DNA of 61,970 nucleotides, taken from a virus. The stretch is taken from IMG/VR virus record IMGVR_UViG_3300046529_000300, positions 1 to 61,970 of that record. One strand, written 5' to 3'. Below are positions 7,051 to 16,058 of the stretch, piece by piece (within the stretch, counting starts at the first letter, position 1; the number at the start of each line of letters is the position of its first letter). The notes under the pieces are model-generated. The model ran no database searches. It saw only the letters and a list, made by a program, of their open reading frames with translations, and had not been told where the DNA came from. The position numbers were made by a program, and so were the translations under genes.

Positions 7051-8095
7051 GTCTATATGTTTATATGCTGCCACCGGAGCGTTCAAGACCTCCCAAATTA
7101 AGTTTTTCGCCCGCCGCATCGCCGCTGTGACCGGCAAGGCCACGCTCCTGCTCTCCACCGACGGCGGCGGCTGGGCGCCGTGTGAGCCGGAGGTGCTGGC
7201 GGGGATGATTATCCCGTGGCGCATGGAAACCGCCTACACTCCGCTCAGTTTGATTCGTAAGGTGTCGCAGGGCTACTGGCCGAAGAATGTGGATCAGATC
7301 AATGAGGCCATAGCGCAGGGGTTCGCAACTGGGAATTTGGATTTGGAAAACTCCAGCATGGTGCCGATAGACTGGCGGGAGATTGGTGGAATAGCCTACG
7401 AGGGTCTGACCTCGGGTGGCCAGGTGATTATGAGATACCTCCCCGACAAGGGACAGGCCGTCGGCGGCGAGAACCGCAATAGCAGCAACATGAGCTTCCA
7501 GCAGGGTGTGGTGGTGAATGGAATGGCCACGGTTGAGACCTTCGGCAGTTCGACTCGGGGTGACTTTGGCTTTGCCCAAAATACGCTATACAGCCTGGTG
7601 AACAACTTCAACTCCCTCCCGTGCCACGCGGTGATGTACACGGCCTTGGAGTCGAAGACCGAGGACGATGACCGGAGCACGATCTACGGGCCGGCTCTCC
7701 CCGGAAAGAAAGCCACCGCGCAGTGCGGTAGCTGGTTCGGCGATCTGATCCATGGGCAGGACTATGCGGTGCCTCGGGTCACCAAGGTGGCTGATCCGAC
7801 CGACTCGGCGAAGCAGGTCGATCAGACGGTGATGGACGTGCAGGTGAGGATGTTTTACAGAAAGCATCCCGATCCGAGCACAGGGATCATGTTCCCGGCG
7901 AAGCCGAGGTGTGCGCCGGAGAAGATTGCGGAACTCGAAAAACAATTTCCCGGAGGATTTTTCTCTCCCACGACGGAGGCCGGACTCGATTTGTACATGG
8001 AAGCCGTGGATCGGCTGGCGGCTGATGCGAGTAAGAGTGAGGCACTCGCGGGGTGGAGAGATCGCGCGGACAAGCTACTCGGCAGGAGCAGATAA
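7043..8095 (+). CDS. AAA_24/Sak4-like P-loop ATPase
   Basis: Begins MAKSICLYAATGAFKTSQ, a degenerate Walker A that lacks the second glycine. Later LPCHAVMYTALESKTEDDD...YGPALPGKKATAQ matches the 'vifTa.e...gp.lpGk' layout of phage AAA_24/Sak4 RecA-like ATPases. Such proteins work as single-strand annealing recombinases or replication accessories, usually beside a nuclease and a single-strand-binding protein, which fits the flanking genes. The family call is moderate because the P-loop is atypical. Confidence 0.55.
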   Translation: MAKSICLYAATGAFKTSQIKFFARRIAAVTGKATLLLSTDGGGWAPCEPEVLAGMIIPWRMETAYTPLSLIRKVSQGYWPKNVDQINEAIAQGFATGNLDLENSSMVPIDWREIGGIAYEGLTSGGQVIMRYLPDKGQAVGGENRNSSNMSFQQGVVVNGMATVETFGSSTRGDFGFAQNTLYSLVNNFNSLPCHAVMYTALESKTEDDDRSTIYGPALPGKKATAQCGSWFGDLIHGQDYAVPRVTKVADPTDSAKQVDQTVMDVQVRMFYRKHPDPSTGIMFPAKPRCAPEKIAELEKQFPGGFFSPTTEAGLDLYMEAVDRLAADASKSEALAGWRDRADKLLGRSR

Positions 8096-8099
8096 TCCA

Positions 8100-8375
8100 A
8101 TGGCCTACGATTACAAAACTCAGCGTGCAGAGATATTCACCGAGACAGGTCAGGTGACATTTCTAAAAGTGCGTGATCGAGCGCATCATCTGCTCAAGGA
8201 AGCTGGAGCCTTTCGTCTCAGCGAAGTGCTCAGGGGCGTGACAGGAGACAGCTGGACGCAGATGGCCTGCGTTGACCGCCTTGTGGAATTAGGAGAAGTA
8301 GTAGAACTTACTCGCGATAACGGTTGCTGGGGACAGTATCGCGTGTTCACTACGCCCCAGACGCATAATCGCTAA
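8100..8375 (+). CDS. 91-aa winged-helix-like hypothetical protein
   Basis: MAYDYKTQRAEIFTETGQ... ending in GCWGQYRVF. The central segment LKVRDRAHHLLKEAGAFRLSEVLRGVTGDSWTQMACVDRLVELGEVVEL reads as helix-helix-helix-strand, resembling a winged helix, so DNA binding is plausible. ATG 8100 is 5 bases after the ATPase stop. No named family is recognised. Confidence 0.55.
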   Translation: MAYDYKTQRAEIFTETGQVTFLKVRDRAHHLLKEAGAFRLSEVLRGVTGDSWTQMACVDRLVELGEVVELTRDNGCWGQYRVFTTPQTHNR

Positions 8376-8398
8376 AATTTAATCAACGAGGAGAAATC

Positions 8399-9268
8399 AT
8401 GACAGATCCATTCGCAACCGGAGGCACTGCACCAGCAACAGGAGCATCGCCCTTCGGAACCACCACACAGCAGCAGCAACCCATCAACGGAGCAGCCAAC
8501 GGCGCTGCCTCCCTCGACCAGCCGTCGCAGCACGTCCCCGAGCCGCTGCCGGACATCAACGATCCATCTCTCACCTCCGAATCCCTCACCGCGCGCGAGG
8601 GAGACGCGTTCGCGAGTCCACCACCGCCGCCGGACGGAATCTACCGCGTGAAGCTCAAACTGCGCGGAGTGAAGGTCGAGGACGTAGGCGGAGCCGACAT
8701 CACGCAGTACCTGGCCGGCGGGGACATCGCTCCGTGGGTGCCGGGAGTGGCGAAGGACCGCGGCGGGAACGTCACCGGGAGCTTCGCCAAGACCATCATG
8801 GACGTTCAGATTGCGGATGTACGATTCCCGGAGTACGAGGGCACGTTCCTCCAGGTGCCGTTCAAATGGATGGACACGCGCACGTCGCAGAAAGGGCTCA
8901 GTAAGATTGGTACGATCCTGTCCCTCGCGGGCAAGCGTCCCGATGGCCAGCCGTGGATCGTCACGGGCCAGACCTACTCGCAGAAGACCATGATGGAGAT
9001 TTTTCTGAAGTTCCTGGCGGGGGAGCCGGAGATCCTGGCGCGGAGCGAGTGGTCGGTCAGCTGCGATGTCTGCGGTCAGGCGGCGAAGGCTGCTGGTGGC
9101 AGTTATCCGAAATCCGTGGACGGGATGCAGAAGTTCCCGCCGCTGCCGGGGAAGCCGGGGCAGTACTCGCCGGACTACTGGTGCCCGGTCAATCGCGCGC
9201 ATGGCACCACGCGGGCGAGGGCGATGGCGGTGCAGTATTACGCCTTGGATCATAAGCATACGAAGTAG
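8399..9268 (+). CDS. 289-aa hypothetical protein, possible ssDNA-binding role
   Basis: A good GAGGAG precedes ATG 8399. The N terminus (1-75) is a low-complexity Gln/Ala/Pro linker. A likely beta-rich domain follows (GIYRVKLKLRGVKVEDV...TIMDVQIADVRFPEYEGTFLQVPFKW), with C-terminal cysteines CDVCG...WCP that could bind zinc. Position between a recombination ATPase and small replication genes suggests a single-strand DNA-binding protein, but no OB-fold signature is certain. This is a contextual guess. Confidence 0.5.
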   Translation: MTDPFATGGTAPATGASPFGTTTQQQQPINGAANGAASLDQPSQHVPEPLPDINDPSLTSESLTAREGDAFASPPPPPDGIYRVKLKLRGVKVEDVGGADITQYLAGGDIAPWVPGVAKDRGGNVTGSFAKTIMDVQIADVRFPEYEGTFLQVPFKWMDTRTSQKGLSKIGTILSLAGKRPDGQPWIVTGQTYSQKTMMEIFLKFLAGEPEILARSEWSVSCDVCGQAAKAAGGSYPKSVDGMQKFPPLPGKPGQYSPDYWCPVNRAHGTTRARAMAVQYYALDHKHTK

Positions 9269-9750
9269 CAGTTCCTGCGGCGGCGTGGATGGACACGCTC
9301 CCAAGTGTGAGGGTAGAGAGGGTTACTACCGAGTATCTGAAACGTCCGCGATGAATGCACCCGGATTAAAGCGAACGGCATTCGCAAACGCGGCGTAATC
9401 GGTTCGGCACACTGTCTCTGCGAGGCCGGGCGGTAGGGGTACGGAACTGCGCCTCACTGCTGATGGTTCCAATAGTGGGTATCAAGTCCCACCCGCAGGA
9501 GAAGAATCCCCAGCCGCTCACCCCTGCTCTGGCGAGGCGGCTGGGAGTCTCCGGTCTGAGCACCCTACATTGCTGGTGCTCAATACTGGGACAACGGAGG
9601 GAACCACCGCCGGACGGCAATCCGCACCCCCGGCGGTGTCTCTCTGGCTATCTAGGGCGATAGCGATGGCTGAGGTGACCTAGGCTGAGTGGCCATATTG
9701 TTATATGTAGTATGTAGTTAGTAATTATAGATATAAAGGTAATCGTAACC
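9269..9750. other. 482-base region without a convincing gene
   Basis: GC-rich at first, then AT-rich from about 9690. A 66-codon rightward frame (9463-9663) and frames on the other strand exist, but none has a ribosome binding site or protein-like composition. It holds a strong hairpin (9605-9638) and a tRNA-T-arm-like stretch near 9474-9493 that does not extend to a tRNA. The AT-rich 9690-9745 stretch could carry a promoter for the gene at 9751, but no clear -35/-10 pair is seen. Confidence 0.5.
9605..9638. terminator. GC-rich hairpin, possible terminator
   Basis: CACCGCCGG / CCGGCGGTG, a perfect 9-bp stem with a 16-base loop, downstream of the recombination genes. The following bases (TCTCTCTGG) are only weakly pyrimidine-rich, so intrinsic termination is uncertain. 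Confidence 0.4.
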
Positions 9751-10194
9751 ATGAGAGATTTTATTAACTTGGCTAGGGCGTTTCGTGAGACTGCAATCGT
9801 AGATGATGACTTCCCGCGCATGGCCTTCCGCTTCGATAGTATGCTGAGATACTATTCAGAAAAACTGCCTAAGATTGTGTGCTTGTGCGGTTCAACTCGC
9901 TTCTGGAGAGAGTTTCAGGAAGCCAGTCTTCGCGAAACCTTGGCGGGAAACATCATTCTGTCTATCGGAGCAGCGCGATGCGACGATCAAGACGATAAAT
10001 CCTTTGGTGGATATGTTCCGGTGGATGAATTCGACAAGGTGAAAATGGCCCTCGATGAGCTGCACAAGCGCAAGATTGACCTTTGCGACGAAGTATTGGT
10101 GCTCAACGTAGGTGGCTATGTGGGGGATTCCACCAAGAGTGAAATTGCTTACGCCGTAGCCAATGAAAAACCAGTGCGTTATTTGGAATCTTAA
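9751..10194 (+). CDS. Nucleoside 2-deoxyribosyltransferase-like protein
   Basis: 147 aa. VCLCGSTRFW (about 43-52), an acidic segment (RCDDQDD) and the C-terminal CDEVLVLNVGGYVGDSTKSEIAYA match the Rossmann-like deoxyribosyltransferase superfamily (including DUF4406), with GST as phosphate-binding loop and D-x-STxSE as the catalytic region. Such enzymes exchange or hydrolyse nucleobases on deoxyribonucleosides; phage copies often belong to nucleotide-pool or modified-base pathways. The substrate cannot be read. Confidence 0.6.
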   Translation: MRDFINLARAFRETAIVDDDFPRMAFRFDSMLRYYSEKLPKIVCLCGSTRFWREFQEASLRETLAGNIILSIGAARCDDQDDKSFGGYVPVDEFDKVKMALDELHKRKIDLCDEVLVLNVGGYVGDSTKSEIAYAVANEKPVRYLES

Positions 10195-10219
10195 ATTATT
10201 AAAGGGAGAACCAACCACA

Positions 10220-10615
10220 ATGGAAATCGACATCGCAACGCTCTTGGAGAACCATCGCAGGCACATGCTCACGGTAGTGAACGAGCAGGAGTACGACAAC
10301 GAGGACGAACTTGCGGCCTCGCGGTTCGCGGTCATGTCCGCGCACGATCGGGCGACCACGAAGGCGTTGCTGGATCTGTATCGCACGTCGCAGGGTACGG
10401 GCCAGCCTGCAACTGCCACAAACACGGTAGCCATCGCGACCGCCTCCCGTAAGGTCAAGGCCGGATCGAAGAAGGCCAGGGATCGTGCGATCAAAGCGGG
10501 GGAGACCCGGCGCAGGAACCTCATCGCCAAGACACAACAGTCGGGAGGATTGACTCCCATCGCTGGTGGGCCAATCGTGGATGATTCCGCGAATCGGGAA
10601 GGCGGTGCGGCGTGA
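10220..10615 (+). CDS. Basic hypothetical protein, 131 aa
   Basis: ATG 10220 follows AAAGGGAG 12 bases upstream. The N-terminal half is acidic and helical; residues about 75-105 are strongly basic (ASRKVKAGSKKARDRAIKAGETRRRN), suggesting nucleic-acid or protein contacts. No family recognised. Its stop overlaps the GTG of the next gene by 4 bases. Confidence 0.55.
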   Translation: MEIDIATLLENHRRHMLTVVNEQEYDNEDELAASRFAVMSAHDRATTKALLDLYRTSQGTGQPATATNTVAIATASRKVKAGSKKARDRAIKAGETRRRNLIAKTQQSGGLTPIAGGPIVDDSANREGGAA

Positions 10616-10794
10616 GCCAGCACGTATTCACTCCCCGTCAGCGGGAGCTTCTACTGGAGGCCGTGGAGCGTCAGCAGCGGTTCGAGAACACCGAGCTGCT
10701 GAACGGCTCTCCCCGAATCGCTATCCGTCAGGACTTGGCCCAGATGCGAGAGACCCTCCTGCGGGCTTCCGAGGTAATTGTAGAAACCATCTGA
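10612..10794 (+). CDS. 60-aa helical hypothetical protein
   Basis: GTG start overlapping the preceding stop. The sequence (TPRQRELLLEAVERQQRFEN...QDLAQMRETLLRA) should form two amphipathic helices. No family is recognised and no cysteines or membrane span are present. Confidence 0.5.
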   Translation: MSQHVFTPRQRELLLEAVERQQRFENTELLNGSPRIAIRQDLAQMRETLLRASEVIVETI

Positions 10795-10807
10795 GAGGTG
10801 GAATCCA

Positions 10808-11155
10808 TTGCCCCGGCGACCACGGCTCCAGCACGACGGCATGGGATATCACATCACCCCGAAGGGATATCCCAGGTTCAACAACTGCGGCAGGATGCGG
10901 GGGATGTATATCCATCGTTACGAAGCCGCGAAGATGCTGGGCAGGCCGTTGCGCAAGGACGAGGAAGTCCATCATGGCAGGGGTGGGAAAATGGATTTCT
11001 CGCATGCGAATCTGACCGTGATGGGAAATGCCGAACACCATTGGGTGAGCGCACGACAGGCATTCTGGATGCGGGTTCTGGACAAGCGGATGGAGAAGGA
11101 TTTCTATGACGTGGTAGAGCAGTTGGAACGCGATGGCGTGAGGATTGGACTATGA
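10808..11155 (+). CDS. HNH_3-type endonuclease, 115 aa
   Basis: TTG start after GAGAGGTGG. YIHRYEAAKMLGRPL followed by EEVHHGRGGKMDFSHANLTVM is the HNH_3 layout (H...VHH..G...D.s..NL). It is short, without NUMOD or AP2 recognition modules. It could be a mobile endonuclease or a domesticated phage HNH. The last bases overlap the next ATG. Confidence 0.7.
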   Translation: MPRRPRLQHDGMGYHITPKGYPRFNNCGRMRGMYIHRYEAAKMLGRPLRKDEEVHHGRGGKMDFSHANLTVMGNAEHHWVSARQAFWMRVLDKRMEKDFYDVVEQLERDGVRIGL

Positions 11156-12495
11156 ACGATCGTGATATAGATGAAGAACTCTCTGAGGAACAGGTAGTCA
11201 GGGAACTCCCTCCACCACCCTGTCGCTTCACAACCGGCGTGGCAGGCAGTGGAAAAACTCATAACGCCGTCGCAGCCGTGGCCGCTGATCCCTCGCACGG
11301 GGTGCTCAGTTCCACTACCGGAATAAGTGCAGTCAATCTAGGCGCGATCACGATCAATAGCCTTCTTAAATACTCCGACCTCGCCGTGATGCGCGATCAC
11401 TTCCTCACCGGGGCGCTGCAACGCGCGATCCATCCACTGGCCAAGCAGTTCCGCTGGCTCATCATCGACGAGGTGTCGATGTTCTCCGCCGACGCGATGG
11501 ACATTCTCTACCGCGCGGTGGAGGAGGCGAACCGCTACGCGGATGTGGTGACACCGATGGGGATTCACCTCATCGGAGACTTCTGCCAGCTCCCGCCGGT
11601 GAAAGCGCCGTGGGTATTCACCGCGGGGTGCTGGGATCGCTTCCGAGAGAACACTGAAACCCTGACCAAGGTCTGGCGCCAGGACGGAGGGAGGTTCCTG
11701 GACGCGCTGAATCTCGTGCGCCAGGGGGAGGGAAACGCAGCGGTGGAAGTCCTCACGGCAGCAGGGGCCGTGTTCCACTCCGCACTCGACACCGAGTTCG
11801 AGGGAACCACCATCCTCCCGCGGAACGATCAGGTGTCGCGCTACAACGCCCTCGCGCTGGACCGCGTGCCCGGAGGGAAGTTCAAGGTTGTCTCCCGTCG
11901 CTGGGGCCAGCAACGCTCGGAGTGGGGGCAGTCCGCGCGGACGAAGGAGTGGGGTGTGCCGCCGGAGGTGGAGCTGAAGCGGGGATGTTATGTGATGCTG
12001 CTGGCCAATGCTCCAGATTTTGAATATGTGAACGGGGACTGTGGCTATGTATCCGAATATAGCCAGAAGGAAAATTATCTTCTCATTGAACTGGTGCGGA
12101 CTGGTCGTGAAATAACCCTGAGTCCGCTGGTCCGAGGAGTCGAGTCCTCCGACCGTCCCGCCGGCTGGAACAGCACAGTCAAGGTCCCAGCCTCCGAGGA
12201 CGACGGCGGCTGGCGACCGCAGCCGCACTACCGCGCGCGGGTGAAGCGGTGGGTGACCGGGCAGGTGGAGTATCTACCGTTGCGCCTGGCCTACGCGACT
12301 ACGGTGCATAAATCGCAGAGTCTGACCTTGGATCGCGTTCAATGCGATATAAGAAACGCCTTCTTTGGCCAGCCGGCAATGACCTACGTCGCGATGTCGC
12401 GCTGCCGGTCGCTCCAGGGATTGCGAATCGTAGGTCAAGCAGAAGTGTTCGCGAAGCACTGCCGGTTCGATGAACGTGTACGGGAGTGGTTATGA
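11152..12495 (+). CDS. PIF1/RecD-like SF1B helicase
   Basis: 5'-3' DNA helicase. Walker A GVAGSGKTHNA (about 28-38), motif Ia TTGISAVNL, Walker B WLIIDEVSM (about 104-112), motif III LIGDFCQLPPV, motif IV KVWRQD, motifs V/VI ATTVHKSQSLTLDRVQ...YVAMSRCRSLQGLRIVG. The order and spacing fit Dda/PIF1 enzymes. Length 447 aa is normal. It probably acts at the replication fork with the UDG-PolA fusion. Confidence 0.92.
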   Translation: MNDRDIDEELSEEQVVRELPPPPCRFTTGVAGSGKTHNAVAAVAADPSHGVLSSTTGISAVNLGAITINSLLKYSDLAVMRDHFLTGALQRAIHPLAKQFRWLIIDEVSMFSADAMDILYRAVEEANRYADVVTPMGIHLIGDFCQLPPVKAPWVFTAGCWDRFRENTETLTKVWRQDGGRFLDALNLVRQGEGNAAVEVLTAAGAVFHSALDTEFEGTTILPRNDQVSRYNALALDRVPGGKFKVVSRRWGQQRSEWGQSARTKEWGVPPEVELKRGCYVMLLANAPDFEYVNGDCGYVSEYSQKENYLLIELVRTGREITLSPLVRGVESSDRPAGWNSTVKVPASEDDGGWRPQPHYRARVKRWVTGQVEYLPLRLAYATTVHKSQSLTLDRVQCDIRNAFFGQPAMTYVAMSRCRSLQGLRIVGQAEVFAKHCRFDERVREWL

Positions 12496-12863
12496 GCGGC
12501 GAGAGCGTAAGACAGAGAGCGCGGGACACGGATTTGAATAAAGCCTTAACCGCACTTTCGACGGAACTGAAGATGCTGCCTGACTTCTGCAATGAACGCG
12601 AGATGAAATTGTGGTGGGCATTGGCAGATGAACTGGTGAAAAGCGAATCCGAATCCTCTCTGGCCCGGAAGCAGGCCCGGAAGCAGGAGAGAGAGGAATG
12701 CGCGAAGCTGGTTTGCCGGGAATGTGAGTTAGGGACGTTGCCTGTAGTGTTGAGCGACGAATTGGGCGAATGGGTACATCGCAGTAGTTCATGGAAGCCA
12801 CTAGAGAGAGTTCAATGCCATGCTTACGCTATCCACGAGCGCGGAAGGAAGGTTGAGGGATGA
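12492..12863 (+). CDS. 123-aa hypothetical protein with paired cysteines
   Basis: ATG 12492 overlaps the helicase stop (ATGA). Helical, charged, with a central KQARKQEREECAKLVCRECE segment containing CxxxxCxxC, possibly zinc-binding. Its stop overlaps the methyltransferase start. No family recognised. Confidence 0.5.
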   Translation: MSGESVRQRARDTDLNKALTALSTELKMLPDFCNEREMKLWWALADELVKSESESSLARKQARKQEREECAKLVCRECELGTLPVVLSDELGEWVHRSSSWKPLERVQCHAYAIHERGRKVEG

Positions 12864-13273
12864 GCAGATTTTGGCTGTTTCCTCGTGATCTGTACCAGCA
12901 GCTAGACGAAGAATTTCATTTCGATTTCGATCCTTGCCCATGTCCGCGACCGGAAGGATACAACAGCCTTTTAGTTCCCTGGGGCAGCAGCAATTTCGTC
13001 AATCCACCTTTTCGGCGGCATGACGGAGTAGATGGCTCAGGTCCTACAGCGTTTGTCCGCAAAGCGATTGCCGAGGCCAAGGAAGGTAAGACATCGGTGC
13101 TGGTCCTTCCGATGCAGTCTTATGTAAACCTGCTGCTGGAAAACGGAGCGGAATTGAGTTCATTGGGCCGAGTGAAATGGGTAAGCGCAGATACAGGCGA
13201 ACCAATGCCCGGACCATCGCCAATATGCAAATTTGTTTTACGTGGGCGGGGGCGGCGACTCACTGAAAGGTAG
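12860..13273 (+). CDS. Phage Dam-type DNA N6-adenine methyltransferase
   Basis: 137 aa. FHFDFDPCPCPRP then SNFVNPPF matches the phage Dam family, in which F-D-x-D-P binds AdoMet and NPPY/F is the catalytic loop; LVLPMQSYVNLLL fits the following strand-helix. The N-terminal part before the motif is short, but family members are often 130-180 aa. It would methylate adenines in phage DNA, a common protection against host restriction. The target site is unknown. Confidence 0.75.
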   Translation: MSRFWLFPRDLYQQLDEEFHFDFDPCPCPRPEGYNSLLVPWGSSNFVNPPFRRHDGVDGSGPTAFVRKAIAEAKEGKTSVLVLPMQSYVNLLLENGAELSSLGRVKWVSADTGEPMPGPSPICKFVLRGRGRRLTER

Positions 13274-13283
13274 GGCGGAATAA

Positions 13284-14159
13284 ATGGCGATACTTGTTGC
13301 GCTTATCGGATTGGGGCTGTTCTGGGGAGGCTATTGGCTTGGCTGGAATGATCGGAAGTGGAAGGCCATAGAGGATGAGAATTTCCGCAAGCTAGATGTC
13401 ATTTTGGAAAAACTGGGTGGCGAAGAAGGCCATCTGATCCATCACACAGGCAAGGGATTTAAGGGCGCACATGAATTTAAGCCCGTTGCGGCCCCTTCCG
13501 TTTCCAGGGAGCCAGCCAAGAAGCTGAAAATCGACATGTCGGACGGCTGCGGAGACACGCACCACTTAGAGATACCTATTCCAGAAGGCATGAGCATTCC
13601 GGTTTCAAGAGAGACGAACGCGCCCCAATGTAAAAAGCATCCGCTAGGCAAGCTCCCTGAAGGTAAAGGGCTCTGGGAAGTGTGTCATGTAGGCTGTGAA
13701 TATCCGCATGGCGACTGTAGCTGCTATTGTGGGATAAATTGTGAGCCTTCTGTGACGAGCGCGACCGCACGTTGCATAGAACATAACTTTGATGCTCTGG
13801 GAAGATGTGTACGTCAAGGATGTAATGCAATGACGAAAGATGCCCGAGAACGAATGAAACTTACTGATCCCGTAGGTGAAGCGTTCAATTACCACGGAGT
13901 TCCCGAGGCCGCGCCCCTTTCCGGGGAAGGCGGGGAGCGCAATGCTTCGTATTTGTACTCATTCTATGTCTGGCCAAACGAAACAAGGAAGGATATTCCC
14001 AAAGAAGTTTTCGATTTATTCAAGAACCTGAATTCGCGTCTTGAATACAGTTTCCTGCCTATTGAGTTTGTGCGATGGCGCATGGAAGTAGAGGCGTTTG
14101 GCCTAACGCTGCGGGAAATTACAAGAGTTCCTGACTGTAAACCGGAGGTCATTCTATGA
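13284..14159 (+). CDS. Membrane-anchored Cys-rich hypothetical protein
   Basis: 291 aa with an N-terminal membrane span (ILVALIGLGLFWGGYWLG, 3-20) and then a soluble region. The middle is rich in cysteine and histidine (CKKHPLGKL...CHVGCEYPHGDCSCYCG, then CIEHNFDALGRCVRQGC), suggesting metal binding. Two GC-rich Ala/Pro/Ser segments interrupt it (about 13488-13520 and 13905-13938). The stop overlaps the next ATG. No family recognised. Confidence 0.55.
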   Translation: MAILVALIGLGLFWGGYWLGWNDRKWKAIEDENFRKLDVILEKLGGEEGHLIHHTGKGFKGAHEFKPVAAPSVSREPAKKLKIDMSDGCGDTHHLEIPIPEGMSIPVSRETNAPQCKKHPLGKLPEGKGLWEVCHVGCEYPHGDCSCYCGINCEPSVTSATARCIEHNFDALGRCVRQGCNAMTKDARERMKLTDPVGEAFNYHGVPEAAPLSGEGGERNASYLYSFYVWPNETRKDIPKEVFDLFKNLNSRLEYSFLPIEFVRWRMEVEAFGLTLREITRVPDCKPEVIL

Positions 14160-15460
14160 ATGATAGAACCGTGGCCGCTCAGGGGCAGAAGGATGCGCCG
14201 GGGGACAAGCTACGCGAAATCGACATTAGCAACTTGCAGTTCTATGCTCGAATGGCCGATAGATTTGACTGGCACACTGACATCATTCACAAAAGCGTAA
14301 TCATTCAGACATTGAATGAGATTGCAGGACGGTTGCGCGTGGGCGGCTCTCCAGCCCGGAAAGTGACACTGAAAGACGTTCGTAAATGGATTGAGGATCG
14401 TGGCGAGTTTCAGCCGTTTGATCCGAATGCTACCTATGCGGTTGGCGGCTCGCAGTTGATGACGATGTTGGAGTCGTTTGGCAATTGGCCAGCCCGGAGC
14501 GTGGAGGGGCGGGATATATCTAAATGGCTTGAGGATCACATACCAGAACCATTCGTGGAGGAAATTAAAAGATCACCTGCTCGATGGCAGTCTGTAGTTG
14601 ATGCTTTTGCGGCCCTTCCCGGCTCCCTGCCAAGCCCCGCGCCGCCGCAATCAGACAATTTTTACGCGGAAGAATGCTCAAGTAAGGCAATCGAATTGTT
14701 AGCAGTGCTTGAGAATGGCGATTGCGAAGAAGGCCAAGCCGCCGTTTTTGAGATGCGGAAATTGCTGCCCACCCTCGACAAATACATCAAGTGGGAAGTT
14801 GAGGATGCAGTTGCAAAAGTTTCCGGCCCCTCCCTGCCAAGCGAAGGGACGCGGACCCCGGACTCAGCAACTTTTGGAACCATGACGTGTAATCCGCAAT
14901 CTGAACCGCTAATTGAACCTGATGAACCTGTACGAATGATATTCAAGGCGGGCGCAGCCTCTCCCGCCGAAGGGCCGACACCGCAACTGTACGTTATCAG
15001 CGTAACTGGCGATGGTGGGCAGACAACGGTTGTCGAAGAAAGCCAGCTTAAACAGGCGTTGCATGAAGCCTATTGTTCCTGCGGAAAGCAATGGGACAAG
15101 TGCGAGGATGAAGTGGTAAAACTCACTCTCGCCAAAACGGACGCTGAAGAGCAATGGACACGTCACTACCCCGATTATAAGCGTCATATTTGGACAGATC
15201 ACGGCGAGGATTACACGGTTCAAGTGATGCGCGTTTCTTATGTTGCGGGAAAAATCCGGGCATCCGGGCCGAAGCCACGCTGCCCAAAATGCCAGAGTCT
15301 CAAAATAAATCGTGTTTATGCGTTCGATGGAGCTGCTTCGAGCATGAAAGATGTAACTGAGTTCTGCGTGTGTCGTAACTGTAATCATGATGGCGCACTG
15401 GCCGCATTCTTCACCCCATCAGCCGGGGAGCCGCAACCGCACGGAAAGGAAACGAAATGA
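14156..15460 (+). CDS. 434-aa hypothetical protein with C-terminal zinc ribbon
   Basis: Coupled to the previous gene by ATGA. Helical N-terminal part (1-140), GC-rich Pro/Ser linkers (bases about 14608-14646, 14821-14863, 14951-14985), CSCGKQWDKCEDE near the middle, and CPKCQSLKI...FCVCRNCNHDG at the C terminus, a plausible zinc ribbon. No family recognised. The modular look suggests small domains joined by recombination. Confidence 0.5.
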   Translation: MNDRTVAAQGQKDAPGDKLREIDISNLQFYARMADRFDWHTDIIHKSVIIQTLNEIAGRLRVGGSPARKVTLKDVRKWIEDRGEFQPFDPNATYAVGGSQLMTMLESFGNWPARSVEGRDISKWLEDHIPEPFVEEIKRSPARWQSVVDAFAALPGSLPSPAPPQSDNFYAEECSSKAIELLAVLENGDCEEGQAAVFEMRKLLPTLDKYIKWEVEDAVAKVSGPSLPSEGTRTPDSATFGTMTCNPQSEPLIEPDEPVRMIFKAGAASPAEGPTPQLYVISVTGDGGQTTVVEESQLKQALHEAYCSCGKQWDKCEDEVVKLTLAKTDAEEQWTRHYPDYKRHIWTDHGEDYTVQVMRVSYVAGKIRASGPKPRCPKCQSLKINRVYAFDGAASSMKDVTEFCVCRNCNHDGALAAFFTPSAGEPQPHGKETK

Positions 15461-15654
15461 AACTGGATTGGTGGCATTTGCATGTTTATATCGAATGGGA
15501 GCCAATCTCTTTGCGGAAAGCAGCTCAGGCGCAGGCCGGTCTACTCCACGCGGTAAAACTTGTGCGCCAAAGAAGGCCCAATTGGTCGCTTAAAGAGGCA
15601 GTGGACTATTGCAAATCAATCGGGGCGGGGCAGTCTAAGGAGACGGAGAGATGA
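15457..15654 (+). CDS. 65-aa hypothetical protein
   Basis: MKLDWWHLHVYIEWEPISL then helices ending in KEAVDYCKSIGAGQ. It overlaps both neighbours by 4 bases (ATGA), so it is surely part of the operon. GGAAAGGAAACG before ATG can serve as binding site. No function assigned. Confidence 0.6.
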   Translation: MKLDWWHLHVYIEWEPISLRKAAQAQAGLLHAVKLVRQRRPNWSLKEAVDYCKSIGAGQSKETER

Positions 15655-16058
15655 GCAATCGAACACTAGTTGAATTGAATCATGATTATTGCCCGACTGG
15701 ATCAGGATTTAAAGATAGCGATCTAATAAAATGGGCGACCGCATTTGTGCGGTACATGCAATCGGGCGAAAAGAATTACCTACCGAAAGGCGTGACGTTC
15801 AAACACATGCGCCATCACAGCGAACCGGAACCCGTGGCCGGCGCGGCTGATGTAGAGAAGCTAGCAAGAGAGATCGCGGGCGGCGTGGACAAGCTAGTTT
15901 TTACCTGGATTAAGGAAATTTTCCCAGAGCAAGTGGCCGAAAGTAAAGGGCGGCAACAGTTCGTTGATTTAGTAAATCAGATTTGCGTTGGCGTGCTGCG
16001 CCGTTCTCTCCAGCCTCCCCCTGCTCCCGCCGTGCCAGGAGAGGACTCGACTAAGTGA
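15651..16058 (+). CDS. 135-aa hypothetical protein
   Basis: Overlaps the preceding stop by 4 bases and the start of the UDG-PolA gene by 4. Two segments: an N-terminal FKDSDLIKWATAFVRYMQSGE helix pair and a C-terminal helical part (VEKLAREIAGGVDKLVFTWIKEIFPEQ), joined by a GC-rich Pro/Glu linker and ending in a Pro-rich tail. No family recognised. Confidence 0.5.
   Translation: MSNRTLVELNHDYCPTGSGFKDSDLIKWATAFVRYMQSGEKNYLPKGVTFKHMRHHSEPEPVAGAADVEKLAREIAGGVDKLVFTWIKEIFPEQVAESKGRQQFVDLVNQICVGVLRRSLQPPPAPAVPGEDSTK

Noticed and set aside
8372-9304. 310-codon leftward frame opposite the 289-aa protein
   Set aside because: Arg/His/Leu-rich shadow without motif or start signal; the rightward gene has a proper binding site and sensible domains.
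9474-9493. tRNA T-arm-like sequence (GTGGG...TCCCAC)
   Set aside because: The loop has 8 bases, and no matching acceptor, D-arm or anticodon arm could be built upstream, so no tRNA is claimed.
11338-12228. 296-codon leftward frame
   Set aside because: It lies entirely over PIF1-like helicase motifs and has no recognisable protein features.
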